A stretch of 64,000 bases of DNA, taken from contig NZ_CALPCX010000003.1 in the NCBI RefSeq assembly GCF_943193125.1, positions 186,001-250,000 on the forward strand, in the 5' to 3' direction. Source of the DNA: Adlercreutzia agrestimuris (GTDB lineage: Bacteria > Actinomycetota > Coriobacteriia > Coriobacteriales > Eggerthellaceae). Below, in pieces: positions 44,543-54,857 of the stretch. Each line of letters starts with the position of its first letter. The first letter of the stretch is position 1. The notes below the pieces were generated by a model. It was not told the DNA's origin and made no database searches. It saw only the letters and a program-made list of their open reading frames with translations. The position numbers and the translations under genes are program-made.

Positions 44543-45409
44543 TCAAGAGACAACTTTTGCAGACACCACATTACTTGGAGAAACCAAAATGACACCCACT
44601 TCTCCTTCAAGAGGAGCGTTGACATAAAAGGTGCCATCGATAGTCTCTCCCATAGCAAACAGTTTCTCGTTTGAAGTGGTAATAACAATATCAATTCCTG
44701 CTACCCGAGAAACGAGCGCAGTTGATGGCGTTATTGCAACAATAAAATCAACGTTATATGAATCAAAATAAGCAACCTTATCCTCTATTGCCTTATAGGG
44801 CATAAGCGGATCTACGCTAAAGACACCATAACGATGTCCTTGTCTTTTAAGAATCATGCCGTCTTCGTAATAAGCAAGATTATCGGTTTCAAGCTTAAAT
44901 ACTGATGCGCCTTTTTCTTCATAAGAATCCATAATCGCTTCAAGGGTAAGGGGCTCTTTTTCAGAGAGCGAACTACTTGTTAGTTCGTCTAAGCTTCCTT
45001 CACCTGCTTCATCACTATTCTCAAGTTCTTCTTTAGCGGTATTAGGCACTTTTGTACGCGCATGCTCCGATTCATCTGGTTTATCTTTGCCTTTTGTGGA
45101 CGACAGCGTTTGATTGCTGCTACCCTCTTCACTTTTTTTGAGATCTTTTTGATCTATGGGATCTGGATTAATACGCTTATTGACTGAATCTTTTGGCTCG
45201 CTTTCTACATCCATTAAAGCAGGGTCTACCGTCCCTGGAAAGACAATGGCTGTATAACCGTCCATCTCGCCGAAAGTATCATCAATGTTCGAAGCAGCTA
45301 CGTTCCACGAATGACCTGCTACAAGATACCAACACAAGCCAAAAAGGCTCAATACAATAAGCAGAGCAAAAACAATCAGAGCTATTTTTTCTCGCTGATG
45401 TGAGGTCAT
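44543..45409 (-). CDS. Membrane-anchored protein with acidic linker, function unknown
   Basis: 288 residues. One N-terminal membrane helix (about 8-30), an A-G-H-S-W-N-V-A-A-S-x-I-D-D segment, a low-complexity Ser/Glu/Lys/Asp linker (about 65-140), and a C-terminal domain of about 140 residues rich in beta strands. That domain has V-D-F-I-V-A-I-T-P and D-I-V-I-T-T-S-N-E-K segments reminiscent of metallophosphatase-like folds, but metal ligands are not evident. Probably single-pass with the domain outside. The family is not named with confidence; I have a sense that similar proteins occur in Eggerthellaceae. A GNAT gene lies 33 bases upstream in the same direction. Confidence 0.6.
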   Translation of the reverse strand: MTSHQREKIALIVFALLIVLSLFGLCWYLVAGHSWNVAASNIDDTFGEMDGYTAIVFPGTVDPALMDVESEPKDSVNKRINPDPIDQKDLKKSEEGSSNQTLSSTKGKDKPDESEHARTKVPNTAKEELENSDEAGEGSLDELTSSSLSEKEPLTLEAIMDSYEEKGASVFKLETDNLAYYEDGMILKRQGHRYGVFSVDPLMPYKAIEDKVAYFDSYNVDFIVAITPSTALVSRVAGIDIVITTSNEKLFAMGETIDGTFYVNAPLEGEVGVILVSPSNVVSAKVVS

Positions 45410-45442
45410 ATAAACAGGCTTCTTTTCTGCTTTAACAGTCAG

Positions 45443-45970
45443 TTACAAGATCTTTTCGTAAGCAACACGCTCAGGAGTTGCCTCCTCGGCATGTTCAATA
45501 AGTACGATACCACACTCAGAATATCCCAACTTTGTTAGCAAAGAGCGCATCGGGGTGTTTCCCTCGTGAGTATCAATTCGAACGCTCTCGCAACCGAGTT
45601 TACGCGCCGCTGCTTCAGCTTCAGAAAGCAAGAAGCGTGCCACACCTTTTCCAAGGCTATCTCTTGCTACTGCAACACGATGGATAACTACATAACGCGG
45701 GTCTTGAGAAGTAGAAGAAGTAAGCCATGATCCCTGAATGGCATCGTATATGCTTTCTCCATTATAGCTTGTCATTGCAGTACCAATAATATGATCGTTG
45801 TCCTCAACGACAAAAGAAGCTCCTTGGTCTACATCAGATTGAACAATCTCTCTCTTAGGATAGTCACCTTGCCATTGGTCAATATTGAGAAGTCCCAAAG
45901 AATGCTTGCCATCAGTAAGAATTTCCATGATGCGATCAATATCTTGTTCGCATGCCTTCCGATACTTCAA
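45443..45970 (-). CDS. GNAT family N-acetyltransferase
   Basis: 175 residues of the GNAT fold: beta strands with V-I-H-R-V-A-V followed by the acetyl-CoA loop R-D-S-L-G-K-G-V-A-R-F-L (Q/R-x-x-G-x-G/A form) and a late G-N-T-P-M-R-S-L-L-T-K-L-G-Y. Acceptor unknown. It is the first gene of a possible two-gene unit with the anchored protein at 44543. Confidence 0.88.
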   Translation of the reverse strand: MKYRKACEQDIDRIMEILTDGKHSLGLLNIDQWQGDYPKREIVQSDVDQGASFVVEDNDHIIGTAMTSYNGESIYDAIQGSWLTSSTSQDPRYVVIHRVAVARDSLGKGVARFLLSEAEAAARKLGCESVRIDTHEGNTPMRSLLTKLGYSECGIVLIEHAEEATPERVAYEKIL

Positions 45971-45997
45971 AACAAACTCCTTTTATCATGTAACCAC

Positions 45998-46113
45998 ATT
46001 CGTCCCACGCCCAACTCAAAGCGGACGCAGGACGAATTAATGTAAAAGATAGGTAGATATTTTACCCTAGGAGACCATAGTTACTCCTGAAGGTTAGGTG
46101 ACAGAACACCTAA
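45998..46113 (-). terminator. Hairpins downstream of uvrA
   Basis: TTAGGTG/CACCTAA (46094-46113) lies just beyond the uvrA stop, and ATTCGTCC/GGACGAAT (45998-46037) further on. Neither is followed by a good T-run on the minus strand, so termination is only likely. Confidence 0.4.
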
Positions 46114-46122
46114 GAATTTATT

Positions 46123-49059
46123 TTATTCATCACCATCTACTTCAGCCAATGCTTCGAGCACTGTATCATGCACTGAATTATCAACAAGTATGCGCTTTAA
46201 GAAGTGACCAGTATAGCTCTGTTCTATTTGTGCAACCTCTTCTGGGGTACCAGTTGCAACAATGGTGCCACCACGATTGCCTCCTTCGGGTCCCAAATCA
46301 ATGATGTAATCAGCGCTTTTCACGACATCTAAATTATGCTCAATAACTAAAACCGTATTTCCTGCGTCCACTAAGCGCTGGAGAACTTCAAGCAATTGTC
46401 GAACATCCTCAAAATGCAAACCCGTAGTTGGTTCATCCAGAATATAAAAGGTCTTACCTGTTTGTCTTTTTTGCAACTCGCTTGCAAGTTTAACGCGCTG
46501 AGCTTCACCACCTGATAGTGTCGTAGCAGGTTGTCCAAGGCGAATATATCCAAGACCTACATCGTGAAGTGTTTGCAATTTTCTTTTAATTCCAGGAATG
46601 TTCTCGAAAAAAGCTAATGCATCTTCAACGGTCATATCAAGGACATCAGAAATATTCTTTCCACGATAGGTGACTTGTAAGGTTTCACGATTATAGCGAC
46701 GACCCTCACACACTTCACATGGCACAAAAATATCAGGCAAGAAGTGCATTTCGATCTTTATTTGACCGTCACCTTTACACGCCTCACATCTTCCGCCATT
46801 CACATTAAAGCTAAAACGACCTGGCCCATAACCACGCGCTTTTGACTCTTGTGTACTAGCAAACAAGGCACGGATATCATCCCATAACCCAATATAAGTT
46901 GCAGGATTGGATCGAGGGGTACGACCAATAGGGCTCTGATCAATATTGATTACCTTATCAATCTTATCCACGCCGGTAATCTTTTTATAAACTCCCGTCT
47001 TACGATGAGCATGATTCACACGATTTGCTAGTGCAGGCGCCAAGGTATCAGTAATAAGAGAGCTCTTCCCCGATCCCGAGACTCCCGTAACAACCGTCAA
47101 AGTGCCAAAAGGCACTCCAATAGAGACATCTTGCAAGTTGTTTTCAGTAGCTCCAATTAACTTGAGTTCACCACGTTGTGGATTTCGCCTGGTATGCGGT
47201 ACTGCAATTCGACGGCGTCCACTCAGATAATCTGCTGTAAGAGAGTGATCGGCTGCTAAGATTTCTTCCGGAGTTCCACACGCAACAACTTCGCCTCCAT
47301 GCTCACCAGCACCAGGCCCCATGTCAATTACAAAGTCTGCTGCACGAATAGTATCTTCGTCATGTTCAACCACAATGACGGTGTTACCTAAATCTCGCAA
47401 GTGTTCCAACGTTGAAATAAGCCGCTCATTGTCACGCTGATGCAAGCCAATAGAAGGCTCGTCCAAGATATACAGAACACCCATCAAGCCAGCGCCAATT
47501 TGCGTTGCAAGACGAATACGCTGCGCCTCTCCGCCTGAAAGAGTTGCGGTTGCTCGGTCAAGCGTGAGGTAATCAAGACCGACATCCACCAAAAACTTTA
47601 ATCTTGCTTTTATCTCTTTTACTATCGGACCCGCAATTGATTCTTCTGCACCTTCAAAATGGAGCTCTTGAAAATATCGAAGCGATTCAGCAGCACTCAT
47701 TTTGGTGACATCATAAATAGAGCAATTCTGAATAGTAACTGCCAGAATTTCCGGCTTCAGACGCTTACCATGACAGGTTTGACAAGGATTAATTGAAAAG
47801 TAACTTGCAAGCTTTTCTCGCTGCGAATCACTTTGCGCTTCTTGATACCTGCGCTCAACCGCAGCAACAACACCTTCCCATTCTATATACCAATACGTTT
47901 CACGACCATCTACTGTCACGTAATCAACGCGAATCTTCTTGTCACCTAAACCATAAAGCAATGCTTTCTGTGCCTTTTTAGGCATGTCTTCCCAAGGTGT
48001 ATCCGCTGTCACGCCAACAGACTCTGCTACTGCACGAAGTACTTGTGGATAATAATTTCCACTTTTAAAAGGAGCAATAACACCTTCATTAAGAGAAAGC
48101 GAAGGGTCCGGAACAATTAAGCTCGGATCAACCTCTTCCCTGCTTCCAATACCCAAACAATCAGGACAAGCACCATAGGGGGCATTGAAACTAAAATCTC
48201 GAGGTTGCAATTCGTCCATTGAATGACCGTGTTCTGGGCAAGCAAGCGCAAGCGAAAATAAATGTTCTCCTGCACCCAGACCACCCGTTGCTCCAGAAGA
48301 TTTACCGCCACTTTCTCCTAGCTGATTTCCTTCTTTATCTAAAACTTGTACGAGTACACGTCCATCTGCAAGTTTTGTAGCTAACTCTACCGCCTCTGCT
48401 ATGCGGCTTTGTGCACTATCCTTGAGTTGGACGCGGTCAACTACAACATCAATAAAGTGCTTGTATTTCTTATTAAGCGTAAGGGGCTCTGATGCAAGTT
48501 TAACAATCTCCCCATCGACACGAACACGACTAAAACCTTCTTTTTGTAGATCGGCGAAGAGCTTAGTAAATTCACCTTTGCGCCCTGCTACTACAGGTGC
48601 CATTATTATGGCTTTTGCATCGGGAGCAAGTGCCATAATTTCATCAGTCACCTGATCGGTGGTCTGCTTTTTAATAACGCGGCCACATTCAGGACAATGT
48701 GGAATACCAACACGTGCAAAGAGCAGACGCAAATAGTCATAGATTTCAGTTGTAGTACCAACGGTTGAACGCGGATTTTTAGATGTTGTCTTCTGATCAA
48801 TTGATACCGCTGGTGACAAACCATCAATGCTGTCTAAGTCTGGCTTCGACATCTGGCCCAAAAACATACGCGCATAACTGGACAGACTCTCAACATAGCG
48901 ACGTTGACCCTCTGCGTACATCGTATCAAATGCAAGACTAGACTTACCCGAACCCGACAAACCAGTAATTACAACCAATTCATCACGCGGAATGGTCACA
49001 TCTATATCTTTCAGGTTGTGCTCGCGAGCACCCTTAATAACAATCTCATTCTGACCCAT
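46123..49059 (-). CDS. uvrA: Excinuclease ABC subunit A
   Basis: 978 residues, slightly longer than typical (about 940-960). Two ABC ATPase modules: Walker [10 protein letters not shown] near residue 31 and G-V-S-G-S-G-K-S-S near 660, each with an L-S-G-G-E-A-Q-R signature and D-E-P-S-I-G-L-H / D-E-P-T-T-G-L-H Walker B. Zinc sites appear as C-P-E-C and C-E-A-C...C-E-V-C. UvrA recognises helix distortion and loads UvrB in nucleotide excision repair. A LexA-type box overlaps its predicted -35, so it is SOS-controlled. uvrB and uvrC are not in the window. Confidence 0.96.
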   Translation of the reverse strand: MGQNEIVIKGAREHNLKDIDVTIPRDELVVITGLSGSGKSSLAFDTMYAEGQRRYVESLSSYARMFLGQMSKPDLDSIDGLSPAVSIDQKTTSKNPRSTVGTTTEIYDYLRLLFARVGIPHCPECGRVIKKQTTDQVTDEIMALAPDAKAIIMAPVVAGRKGEFTKLFADLQKEGFSRVRVDGEIVKLASEPLTLNKKYKHFIDVVVDRVQLKDSAQSRIAEAVELATKLADGRVLVQVLDKEGNQLGESGGKSSGATGGLGAGEHLFSLALACPEHGHSMDELQPRDFSFNAPYGACPDCLGIGSREEVDPSLIVPDPSLSLNEGVIAPFKSGNYYPQVLRAVAESVGVTADTPWEDMPKKAQKALLYGLGDKKIRVDYVTVDGRETYWYIEWEGVVAAVERRYQEAQSDSQREKLASYFSINPCQTCHGKRLKPEILAVTIQNCSIYDVTKMSAAESLRYFQELHFEGAEESIAGPIVKEIKARLKFLVDVGLDYLTLDRATATLSGGEAQRIRLATQIGAGLMGVLYILDEPSIGLHQRDNERLISTLEHLRDLGNTVIVVEHDEDTIRAADFVIDMGPGAGEHGGEVVACGTPEEILAADHSLTADYLSGRRRIAVPHTRRNPQRGELKLIGATENNLQDVSIGVPFGTLTVVTGVSGSGKSSLITDTLAPALANRVNHAHRKTGVYKKITGVDKIDKVINIDQSPIGRTPRSNPATYIGLWDDIRALFASTQESKARGYGPGRFSFNVNGGRCEACKGDGQIKIEMHFLPDIFVPCEVCEGRRYNRETLQVTYRGKNISDVLDMTVEDALAFFENIPGIKRKLQTLHDVGLGYIRLGQPATTLSGGEAQRVKLASELQKRQTGKTFYILDEPTTGLHFEDVRQLLEVLQRLVDAGNTVLVIEHNLDVVKSADYIIDLGPEGGNRGGTIVATGTPEEVAQIEQSYTGHFLKRILVDNSVHDTVLEALAEVDGDE

Positions 49060-49121
49060 AACTTATTACTTTCACCCGTCTTAGCAAAATACAATTTGTT
49101 GGCTCACTGAAGTTTCGCTCT

Positions 49122-49155
49122 ATTCTAACTCATATCACTAACGAAACATATGTTC
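49122..49155 (-). promoter_or_regulatory. uvrA promoter with overlapping LexA box
   Basis: On the minus strand GAACATATGTTT (49155-49144) matches GAAC-N4-GTTC at all but the last base. It overlaps a TATGTT -35 (49150-49145), which is 17 bases from a TAGAAT -10 (49127-49122). The start codon is 63 bases beyond the -10. Confidence 0.75.
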
Positions 49156-49293
49156 GTGTTTTACGTTCATAAACGTTTTACAAATATGAATGGAGATTTA
49201 TTGAGAGAGACGCCTTTTTAAAAAAAGGAACAAATAATTTGATAGGCTCAAGACAACAAAGTGTGAACACATTCAACTGACGAGAAAGCAACT

Positions 49294-49644
49294 ATGCCAA
49301 ACACATCGTCTACAAAAACAGAGAAGCGTCGTCTTCGCGAAATGAAAACCATCTCTCAAATGGTTGCTTTATATTGTGCAGGAAACCACGATGAATCCTT
49401 ACGTCAACACCAAGCTTACTGCAAAGAACCTGTTTGCCAGCACTGTGCTCAACTTGATGAATACGCAGTAGAACGAACGCTAAAGTGTCGACAAATGGAG
49501 ACCAAAACATCGTGTGATGAATGTCCTTACCATTGTTATAAACCCGAGATGAGAAAACGCGTATGTAAAGTAATGCGTTATAGCGGACCGCGCATGATTA
49601 CCAAGCATCCTCTTGCAGCCATACGCCACCTTATAGGTAAATAA
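49294..49644 (+). CDS. YgbA-like (nitrous oxide-stimulated promoter) family protein
   Basis: 116 residues, Cys-rich. The pattern C-x2-C...Y-A-x-x-R-T-x-x-C near the middle, C-x2-C-P-x-H-C-Y-x-P and a closing M-R-Y-S-G-P-R-M...H-P-x-x-A-I-R-H-L match the E. coli YgbA family, whose gene is controlled by NsrR/NO. The Cys/His set suggests a zinc or Fe-S site. Biochemical function is not well established; from memory it has been linked to recovery from nitric oxide stress. Monocistronic, divergent from uvrA. Confidence 0.82.
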   Translation: MPNTSSTKTEKRRLREMKTISQMVALYCAGNHDESLRQHQAYCKEPVCQHCAQLDEYAVERTLKCRQMETKTSCDECPYHCYKPEMRKRVCKVMRYSGPRMITKHPLAAIRHLIGK

Positions 49645-49671
49645 TTCATTTCCAACTTATAAGCTTTCATT

Positions 49672-50112
49672 TTAGTGCGCCTGAGCATGAAGATACGCAC
49701 GACGCAAAAAAGATACTCCAGCAATAGCCAAAGCTGCCCCTAAACCGGTATAAAAAAAGGCAATAAACCAATTTGGCACGATACCTGTTGCACGAAGCAA
49801 AATACCGCCACCCATCATGCATGCCATAATAAGATAGCCGCGTTTATCCAAAAACTTTATAAATGCAGTTTTCGTTCCTTGATAGCTGGTAATGCGTTCG
49901 GTGTGCTTATGAACCATTTTTCGAAAAACGAAAAGGTGGAACGCGATAAAAATCACTAGCGTTCCACCCATAAGTACTAAGGTTATCCAACCTTGTTGGT
50001 TTAAATAGGCGCCTATACCCATAGCGAAAACATTTACTCCCGCTATAAGCCATACAAACCCAGCAATAATCATGAGGGTGCGCGAAGACACCTTACCAAC
50101 ATTATTCAGCAT
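49672..50112 (-). CDS. Four-helix membrane protein, function unknown
   Basis: 146 residues with four hydrophobic segments (about 12-32, 42-62, 92-108, 115-138) and a basic central loop with H-K-H-T-E-R. AGGAG lies 3 bases before the ATG, and the start is inside the end of the lipoprotein gene (11-base overlap), so translation is coupled. No family is recognised with confidence. It probably forms a functional pair with the lipoprotein. Confidence 0.7.
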   Translation of the reverse strand: MLNNVGKVSSRTLMIIAGFVWLIAGVNVFAMGIGAYLNQQGWITLVLMGGTLVIFIAFHLFVFRKMVHKHTERITSYQGTKTAFIKFLDKRGYLIMACMMGGGILLRATGIVPNWFIAFFYTGLGAALAIAGVSFLRRAYLHAQAH

Positions 50113-50662
50113 ATGCTCCTGCCAAGTAAGCTAAATTAGGAAGTTCAACCGTCTCAACAGCAATGTTGCCCTGAGAAGCAGGACCTGCAACAACAATAAC
50201 ATCACCAACGCTTAATGTTGGTACTTCATGAAGCGTGTCACCCATAGAATCAATGTAGGTTACTTGATCACTCTCAAACGTGATAGCTTCTTCATTCTCA
50301 GGCTGGAAGGCATAACCTTCACCGCCCTCTTTTGGCTCTAAAACATTACCCTCAATACAGGTTACCTTTGAACCTTCAAGTTCGGTTACTTGCACGACAA
50401 GAGTCTCACGATCCTCATTTTCCGTTGAAGCTTGACCATTGTCGGTTTTTTCCATACCTTCAGCATTAGCTGAAAGGTTTTCGTTTGTTGCTTGATCGTC
50501 TTCTGACCAGCCTGCTTCCAGACCTTGCGAGACGGTTGAGGTTTGCGTTGTTGGCACTTCAGGCGAAGTTGTCTCGTCATCTTGAGCGCAACCAGTAAGC
50601 GCAAACATCAAGCCGCATGCAAGTGCAGCGGCTGACATGGTTGCAATGAGCTTTTTATTCAT
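50102..50662 (-). CDS. Secreted lipoprotein, function unknown
   Basis: 186 residues from the ATG at 50662 (AAAGGA upstream). A classical Sec lipoprotein signal ends at L-T-G-C (about 25), followed by a Thr/Ser/Glu-rich linker (about 30-90) and a small beta domain (about 95-180) with T-L-V-V-Q-V-T-E-L-E-G and L-S-V-G-D-V-I-V-V-A-G segments. These resemble DUF5666/OB-like folds in extracytoplasmic proteins. It overlaps the downstream membrane protein gene by 11 bases. No catalytic motif is visible. Confidence 0.8.
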   Translation of the reverse strand: MNKKLIATMSAAALACGLMFALTGCAQDDETTSPEVPTTQTSTVSQGLEAGWSEDDQATNENLSANAEGMEKTDNGQASTENEDRETLVVQVTELEGSKVTCIEGNVLEPKEGGEGYAFQPENEEAITFESDQVTYIDSMGDTLHEVPTLSVGDVIVVAGPASQGNIAVETVELPNLAYLAGAYAE

Positions 50663-50822
50663 TGTTTTTCCTTTCAACGCTATGAGTTAATTACTCCGTT
50701 GGTAGCTGCATTTCATACAACTCATACTATTGTTGCGAGCAAAACAATAAATGTTTTGTGAAATGACAATCTGTTTAGTTCAAGTATTGACCCTGATACC
50801 CAAATGCCACCAAAAAACACCA

Positions 50823-51773
50823 CTAAGCACGGGGATGCGCTTGCGCGTGTACCTCTTGAAGGCGTTTCGGACTTAAGTGAGTATATACCTGAGTAGTTGA
50901 GAGGTTTGCATGTCCAAGCATTTCTTGAACACTGCGCAAATCTGCCCCACCCTCCAACAAGTCAGTTGCAAAGGTATGACGCATGTCATGAGGCGTAAGT
51001 CGTTCATCAAGACCTGCCTGAATAACTGTTGCTTTAAACATTTTTCGCATAGCGTCAGTTCCCATTCGATTACCACGCGACGATACAAAAAAATAGTCAG
51101 AATGACTTGCACCCAATAATTGCATTCGAGCAGTATGCATATAAATACGCATTGACGAAACCGCCAAATCATGAAGCGGAATAATACGTTCTTTTGAGCC
51201 CTTACCAAGCACCTTCACTTGCTTTTCTGCAAAGTCAACATTCGACAACAAAAGCGATGAAGCTTCTGAAATACGAGCGCCACATGCATAGAGAAATTCA
51301 AGAATAGCTTGATCTCGAACATCATTGAGAGATTGGTTGCGCGGGTTACCCTCTGCATCAAATGCCGAATGCACGCGAAGAAGCTTCACCATATCTTTGG
51401 GTTGCAAAACATGCGGCATTGTTTTGGGTTGTTTGGGTCCCTGCAATACTGTAACAGGGTCACACTCGCTTCGACCGGTAACACACAGCCACTGATAAAA
51501 CGTACGAAGAGCAGAGAGCTTACGATTAATTGTACTTCGCTGATATTGCGCCTCATCAAGCATACTCAAGTAGCGGCGCATCTGCCTATGAGTCACACGC
51601 GCCATGTCCAGTTCCTCGCGCGCACACCAGCGTGCATAATCAAACAAGTCACTTCGATAAGCACGAAGCGTATGCTCAGAAACATTGCGAGATGCCTTAA
51701 ACTCATAACAAAATGCCTCGATTGCAGCGTTTGCATCATCGCCTACTTGACGAATATCTTCCAACTCAGCCAC
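50823..51773 (-). CDS. xerC: Site-specific tyrosine recombinase XerC/XerD
   Basis: 316 residues from a GTG at 51773. The N-terminal SAM-like core-binding domain includes S-E-H-T-L-R-A-Y-R-S-D-L. The catalytic domain has Arg in C-G-A-R-I-S-E, Lys in G-K-G-S-K-E-R, H-x-x-R in H-D-M-R-H-T-F-A-T, His in G-H-A-N-L-S-T-T and the nucleophile Tyr in Q-V-Y-T-H. All six residues are present. It resolves chromosome dimers at dif. The position 14 bases after trmFO is the conserved trmFO-xerC order of Gram-positives, supporting XerC (CodV) over XerD or an element integrase. Confidence 0.85.
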   Translation of the reverse strand: MAELEDIRQVGDDANAAIEAFCYEFKASRNVSEHTLRAYRSDLFDYARWCAREELDMARVTHRQMRRYLSMLDEAQYQRSTINRKLSALRTFYQWLCVTGRSECDPVTVLQGPKQPKTMPHVLQPKDMVKLLRVHSAFDAEGNPRNQSLNDVRDQAILEFLYACGARISEASSLLLSNVDFAEKQVKVLGKGSKERIIPLHDLAVSSMRIYMHTARMQLLGASHSDYFFVSSRGNRMGTDAMRKMFKATVIQAGLDERLTPHDMRHTFATDLLEGGADLRSVQEMLGHANLSTTQVYTHLSPKRLQEVHAQAHPRA

Positions 51774-51787
51774 TTTGACTCACTCTC

Positions 51788-53206
51788 TTACAGAAGACCA
51801 AGTTTTCGCAAATCTTCGCAGTAACGCATACATGCATCTAAGCCGCGTTCTGCATATGCTTGATACCGTTGTCCCTTATTTTTAATGCGTACTTCAAGCG
51901 GTTCTATAATTCCAAAATTAACATGCATTGGCTGATAATCTACGGTATTTGCATCGGTAGCATAAGCTAAAAGCGCACCAAACACCATCTCTTTAGGTAC
52001 AACCGGTGTTTCAATCTGACGAAGATAGGCGCTGACCTCAAGGGCAACGTGAAGGCCTGACCGTATGGCTTCAGCATATCCTTCAGTACCAGCTAGCTGA
52101 CCTGCAACAAAAACAGGAACTGGCAACTCTGCCGCCTTTTGTGTTACAAGACGCAAGGACCTATCAAGCAATTGAGGTGCATTGATAAAAGTATTCCTGT
52201 GCATAACCCCAAAACGCGCAAATTCGGCATGTTCCAACCCAGGAATCATACGGAATACGCGTCTTTGCTCACCGAATGTCAAATTGGTTTGAAAGCCAAC
52301 AAGATTAAAGCTTTGCCCTTGCTTATCTTCTGCTCTCAACTGAAGCACTGCCCACGGACGTTTTCCAGTACGTGGATCAGTTAATCCAACGGGCTTGAGC
52401 GTTCCAAATCGAGGCGCATCATGACCTTTGCGTGCTATCTCTTCAATAGGTTGGCATGCTGAAAAAAGCTCTTTAGTCTCGAATGATTTCGCTATAACAC
52501 GATCAGCAGCAATAAGTTCGCGAATAAAGGCATCATACTCATCTTGGGTAAAAGGCGCATTAAGATAGTCACCCACCGCCGCTTCAGTTGACTCTTCGTA
52601 TCGACTTTGCACAAACAGCTTATCAAAATCAAGCGAATCAGCCATGACGATGGGGGCTGCAGCATCATAAAATGCCATGTGTTCTTCGCCAGTGATGGTT
52701 TGCAGATCAGCAGCCAAAGCGTCCGAAGTAAGAGGTCCCGATGCTACTATTACCGCTGAAGCGTCTCTTGTTACATCAGCTATGCTTGTCACTTCTGAAC
52801 GCAGGACCTCAATGAGCGGATGCGACTCAATTAGTTGTGTTATCTCAAGCGAGTAAGACTCTCTATTAACCGCAAGCGCCCCTCCCGCGGCAACGGCATG
52901 CTTGCAGGCGTATTTATAAAGATATGAATTAAGAGATGCGAGTTCTGATTTAAGCATCCCTGCAGCACTCTCAGGCTTTGTACTCTTAAGTGAGTTAGAG
53001 CATACCAATTCAGCAAACTGATCTGTTTTGTGCACTGCGGTCTGTATCTGAGGACGCATTTCAAAAAGCTTCACTTGATAATTACGTTCTGCCAACTGCA
53101 GTGCAGCTTCGCTTCCAGCCAATCCTGCACCTATCACAACAACAGGGTTGCCGTTTTTAGCGGCAACCCCATTCTGCTGAAGCGTATTGTTTGACACAAT
53201 ACTCAT
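51788..53206 (-). CDS. trmFO: Methylenetetrahydrofolate-tRNA (uracil-54-C5) methyltransferase
   Basis: 472 residues. An N-terminal FAD motif V-V-I-G-A-G-L-A-G-S-E-A near residue 25 and L-F-E-M-R-P are followed by V-C-S-N-S-L-K-S, with the catalytic Cys region typical of TrmFO. The start overlaps the leuA stop by one base, so the gene is part of the biosynthetic run. TrmFO makes ribothymidine at position 54 of tRNA using folate and FADH2. Length and motifs are normal for the family. Confidence 0.94.
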   Translation of the reverse strand: MSIVSNNTLQQNGVAAKNGNPVVVIGAGLAGSEAALQLAERNYQVKLFEMRPQIQTAVHKTDQFAELVCSNSLKSTKPESAAGMLKSELASLNSYLYKYACKHAVAAGGALAVNRESYSLEITQLIESHPLIEVLRSEVTSIADVTRDASAVIVASGPLTSDALAADLQTITGEEHMAFYDAAAPIVMADSLDFDKLFVQSRYEESTEAAVGDYLNAPFTQDEYDAFIRELIAADRVIAKSFETKELFSACQPIEEIARKGHDAPRFGTLKPVGLTDPRTGKRPWAVLQLRAEDKQGQSFNLVGFQTNLTFGEQRRVFRMIPGLEHAEFARFGVMHRNTFINAPQLLDRSLRLVTQKAAELPVPVFVAGQLAGTEGYAEAIRSGLHVALEVSAYLRQIETPVVPKEMVFGALLAYATDANTVDYQPMHVNFGIIEPLEVRIKNKGQRYQAYAERGLDACMRYCEDLRKLGLL

Positions 53207-54741
53207 TATGCGCGCCTGCGCTCCTGCTTATCAATCAACAAACGATTTAAAGCGTTCAGATATGCTTTAGTTGACGAAACAATAATATCTCCGTCAGCGC
53301 CGCGACCGGTGTAGATCTCTCCGTCAGGAGCTGTTACGCGAATGGTAACCTCACCTAGAGCATCAATGCCACGCGTTACTGATTGCACCGAAAACTCGGA
53401 AAGCTCATTGTCAACCTGAACAATTTTATTAACAGCCTTATATACTGCATCAATAGGACCAGTACCGAAGTCACAAGCCGTAACAACTTGATCCGCTTGA
53501 TTCTTAAGTGTTACCGTAGCCGTTGGCTTCAAGGGGAAGCCACAGCTGATCTGAACCGATTCAAGAGTAAAGAGCGCATGCTCTTCGCGATCATGCTCGT
53601 TGATAAGACTCTCGAGATCTTCATCAAAGACCTCTTTCTTGCGATCAGCAAGATTCAAGAATGATTCATACACCTGATCAAGAGCATCACCATTAAGCTC
53701 ATAACCAAGCTCTTCTAAGCGATGCTTTAATGCCGCATGACCTGAACGTGCGGTCAAAACAATTTGGCTTTGACCAGCACCCACTTCAGCGGGATCAATG
53801 ATTTCATAGGTATCGCGCTTTTTCAAAACGCCATCCTGGTGAATGCCGGATGAGTGCGCAAAGGCATTTGCACCAACAATTGACTTGTTCGCTTGAACAT
53901 TCATACCAGTAATTGAGCTCACCAAACGGCTTGCTTTGATGAATTCGCGCGTATTAATGTCAGTGTGTGCATCAAGTTCATCTTGATGCATCTTGATTGA
54001 CATAACCACTTCTTCCATAGCGGTATTACCAGCGCGTTCGCCCAATCCATTGATGGTGCATTCAACTTGGCGTGCGCCATTCTTAACACCAGCCAAAGAC
54101 AGCGCAGTTGCCATGCCTAAGTCGTTGTGACAATGGACTGAAATAGTTACACGATCAATACCGTTAACATTGTCAACCAAATACTTAATGCGACTACCAA
54201 ACTCCTCTGGCAATGAATAACCTGTGGTATCAGGAATATTAACTACGGTAGCACCGGCATCTACTACTGCTTGAATAACACGTACCAAGAAATCGTAGTC
54301 AGATCGACCAGCATCTTCAGCATAGAACTGAACATCCTCAACATAGTTACGCGCATACTTTACGCATTTAATAGCACGCTCAACGCATTCATCCTCAGTA
54401 ATACGCAATTTATCGCGCATATGAGATGGGCTTACGCCGATGCCGGTATGAATACGCGGACGCTTGGCGTATTTCAGTGCATCTGCGGCTGCGTCAATAT
54501 CTTTTTCTACCGCACGCGTCAACGCACAAACCACAGCCTGCTCACCTGCAAGTTCAGCAATGCGGCGAACTGATTCAAAATCTCCCGGGCTTGAAATTGG
54601 AAAGCCTGCCTCAATAACATCAACGTTAAGACGTAGTAGTTGACGCGCTACGACAAGTTTTTCTTCAGTATTCATAGAAGCGCCTGGTGATTGCTCACCA
54701 TCGCGCAGCGTCGTGTCAAAAATGTCGATCTTGCGAGTCAT
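53206..54741 (-). CDS. leuA: 2-isopropylmalate synthase
   Basis: 511 residues. The HMGL-like TIM barrel opens [14 protein letters not shown] and carries the metal-binding H-x-H in V-H-C-H-N-D-L-G. The C-terminal regulatory LeuA dimer domain (about 390-505) is complete, so leucine feedback is expected. It condenses 2-ketoisovalerate, the product of IlvD, with acetyl-CoA, the first step toward leucine. leuB, leuC and leuD are not in the window. A possible attenuator lies between serA and this gene. Confidence 0.95.
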   Translation of the reverse strand: MTRKIDIFDTTLRDGEQSPGASMNTEEKLVVARQLLRLNVDVIEAGFPISSPGDFESVRRIAELAGEQAVVCALTRAVEKDIDAAADALKYAKRPRIHTGIGVSPSHMRDKLRITEDECVERAIKCVKYARNYVEDVQFYAEDAGRSDYDFLVRVIQAVVDAGATVVNIPDTTGYSLPEEFGSRIKYLVDNVNGIDRVTISVHCHNDLGMATALSLAGVKNGARQVECTINGLGERAGNTAMEEVVMSIKMHQDELDAHTDINTREFIKASRLVSSITGMNVQANKSIVGANAFAHSSGIHQDGVLKKRDTYEIIDPAEVGAGQSQIVLTARSGHAALKHRLEELGYELNGDALDQVYESFLNLADRKKEVFDEDLESLINEHDREEHALFTLESVQISCGFPLKPTATVTLKNQADQVVTACDFGTGPIDAVYKAVNKIVQVDNELSEFSVQSVTRGIDALGEVTIRVTAPDGEIYTGRGADGDIIVSSTKAYLNALNRLLIDKQERRRA

Positions 54742-54784
54742 AAATGAGCACGTCCTTTCTTAATCACATTGATGATCGCCTCTC

Positions 54785-54831
54785 AAAAAACCTTCAATCA
54801 CCAAAGAAGGTCAGGCGAATAATTTTATCAT
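54785..54831 (-). promoter_or_regulatory. Possible leuA attenuator: hairpin plus T-run with tiny leader ORF
   Basis: Minus strand: ACCTTC (54811-54806) pairs with GAAGGT (54795-54790), then six T (54790-54785). Only 43 bases separate it from leuA, too few for an obvious promoter, so leuA may depend on readthrough. Directly before the hairpin is ATG ATA AAA TTA TTC GCC TGA (54831-54811: Met-Ile-Lys-Leu-Phe-Ala). It has no clear ribosome site. It may equally be a plain serA terminator. Confidence 0.45.
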
Positions 54832-54857
54832 GGTTTAGTTTGGTTCGAGAAACCAAC

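Noticed and set aside
50823..51773. Mobile-element integrase
   Set aside because: The tyrosine recombinase follows trmFO in a conserved housekeeping order, and no attachment sites or phage genes are nearby.
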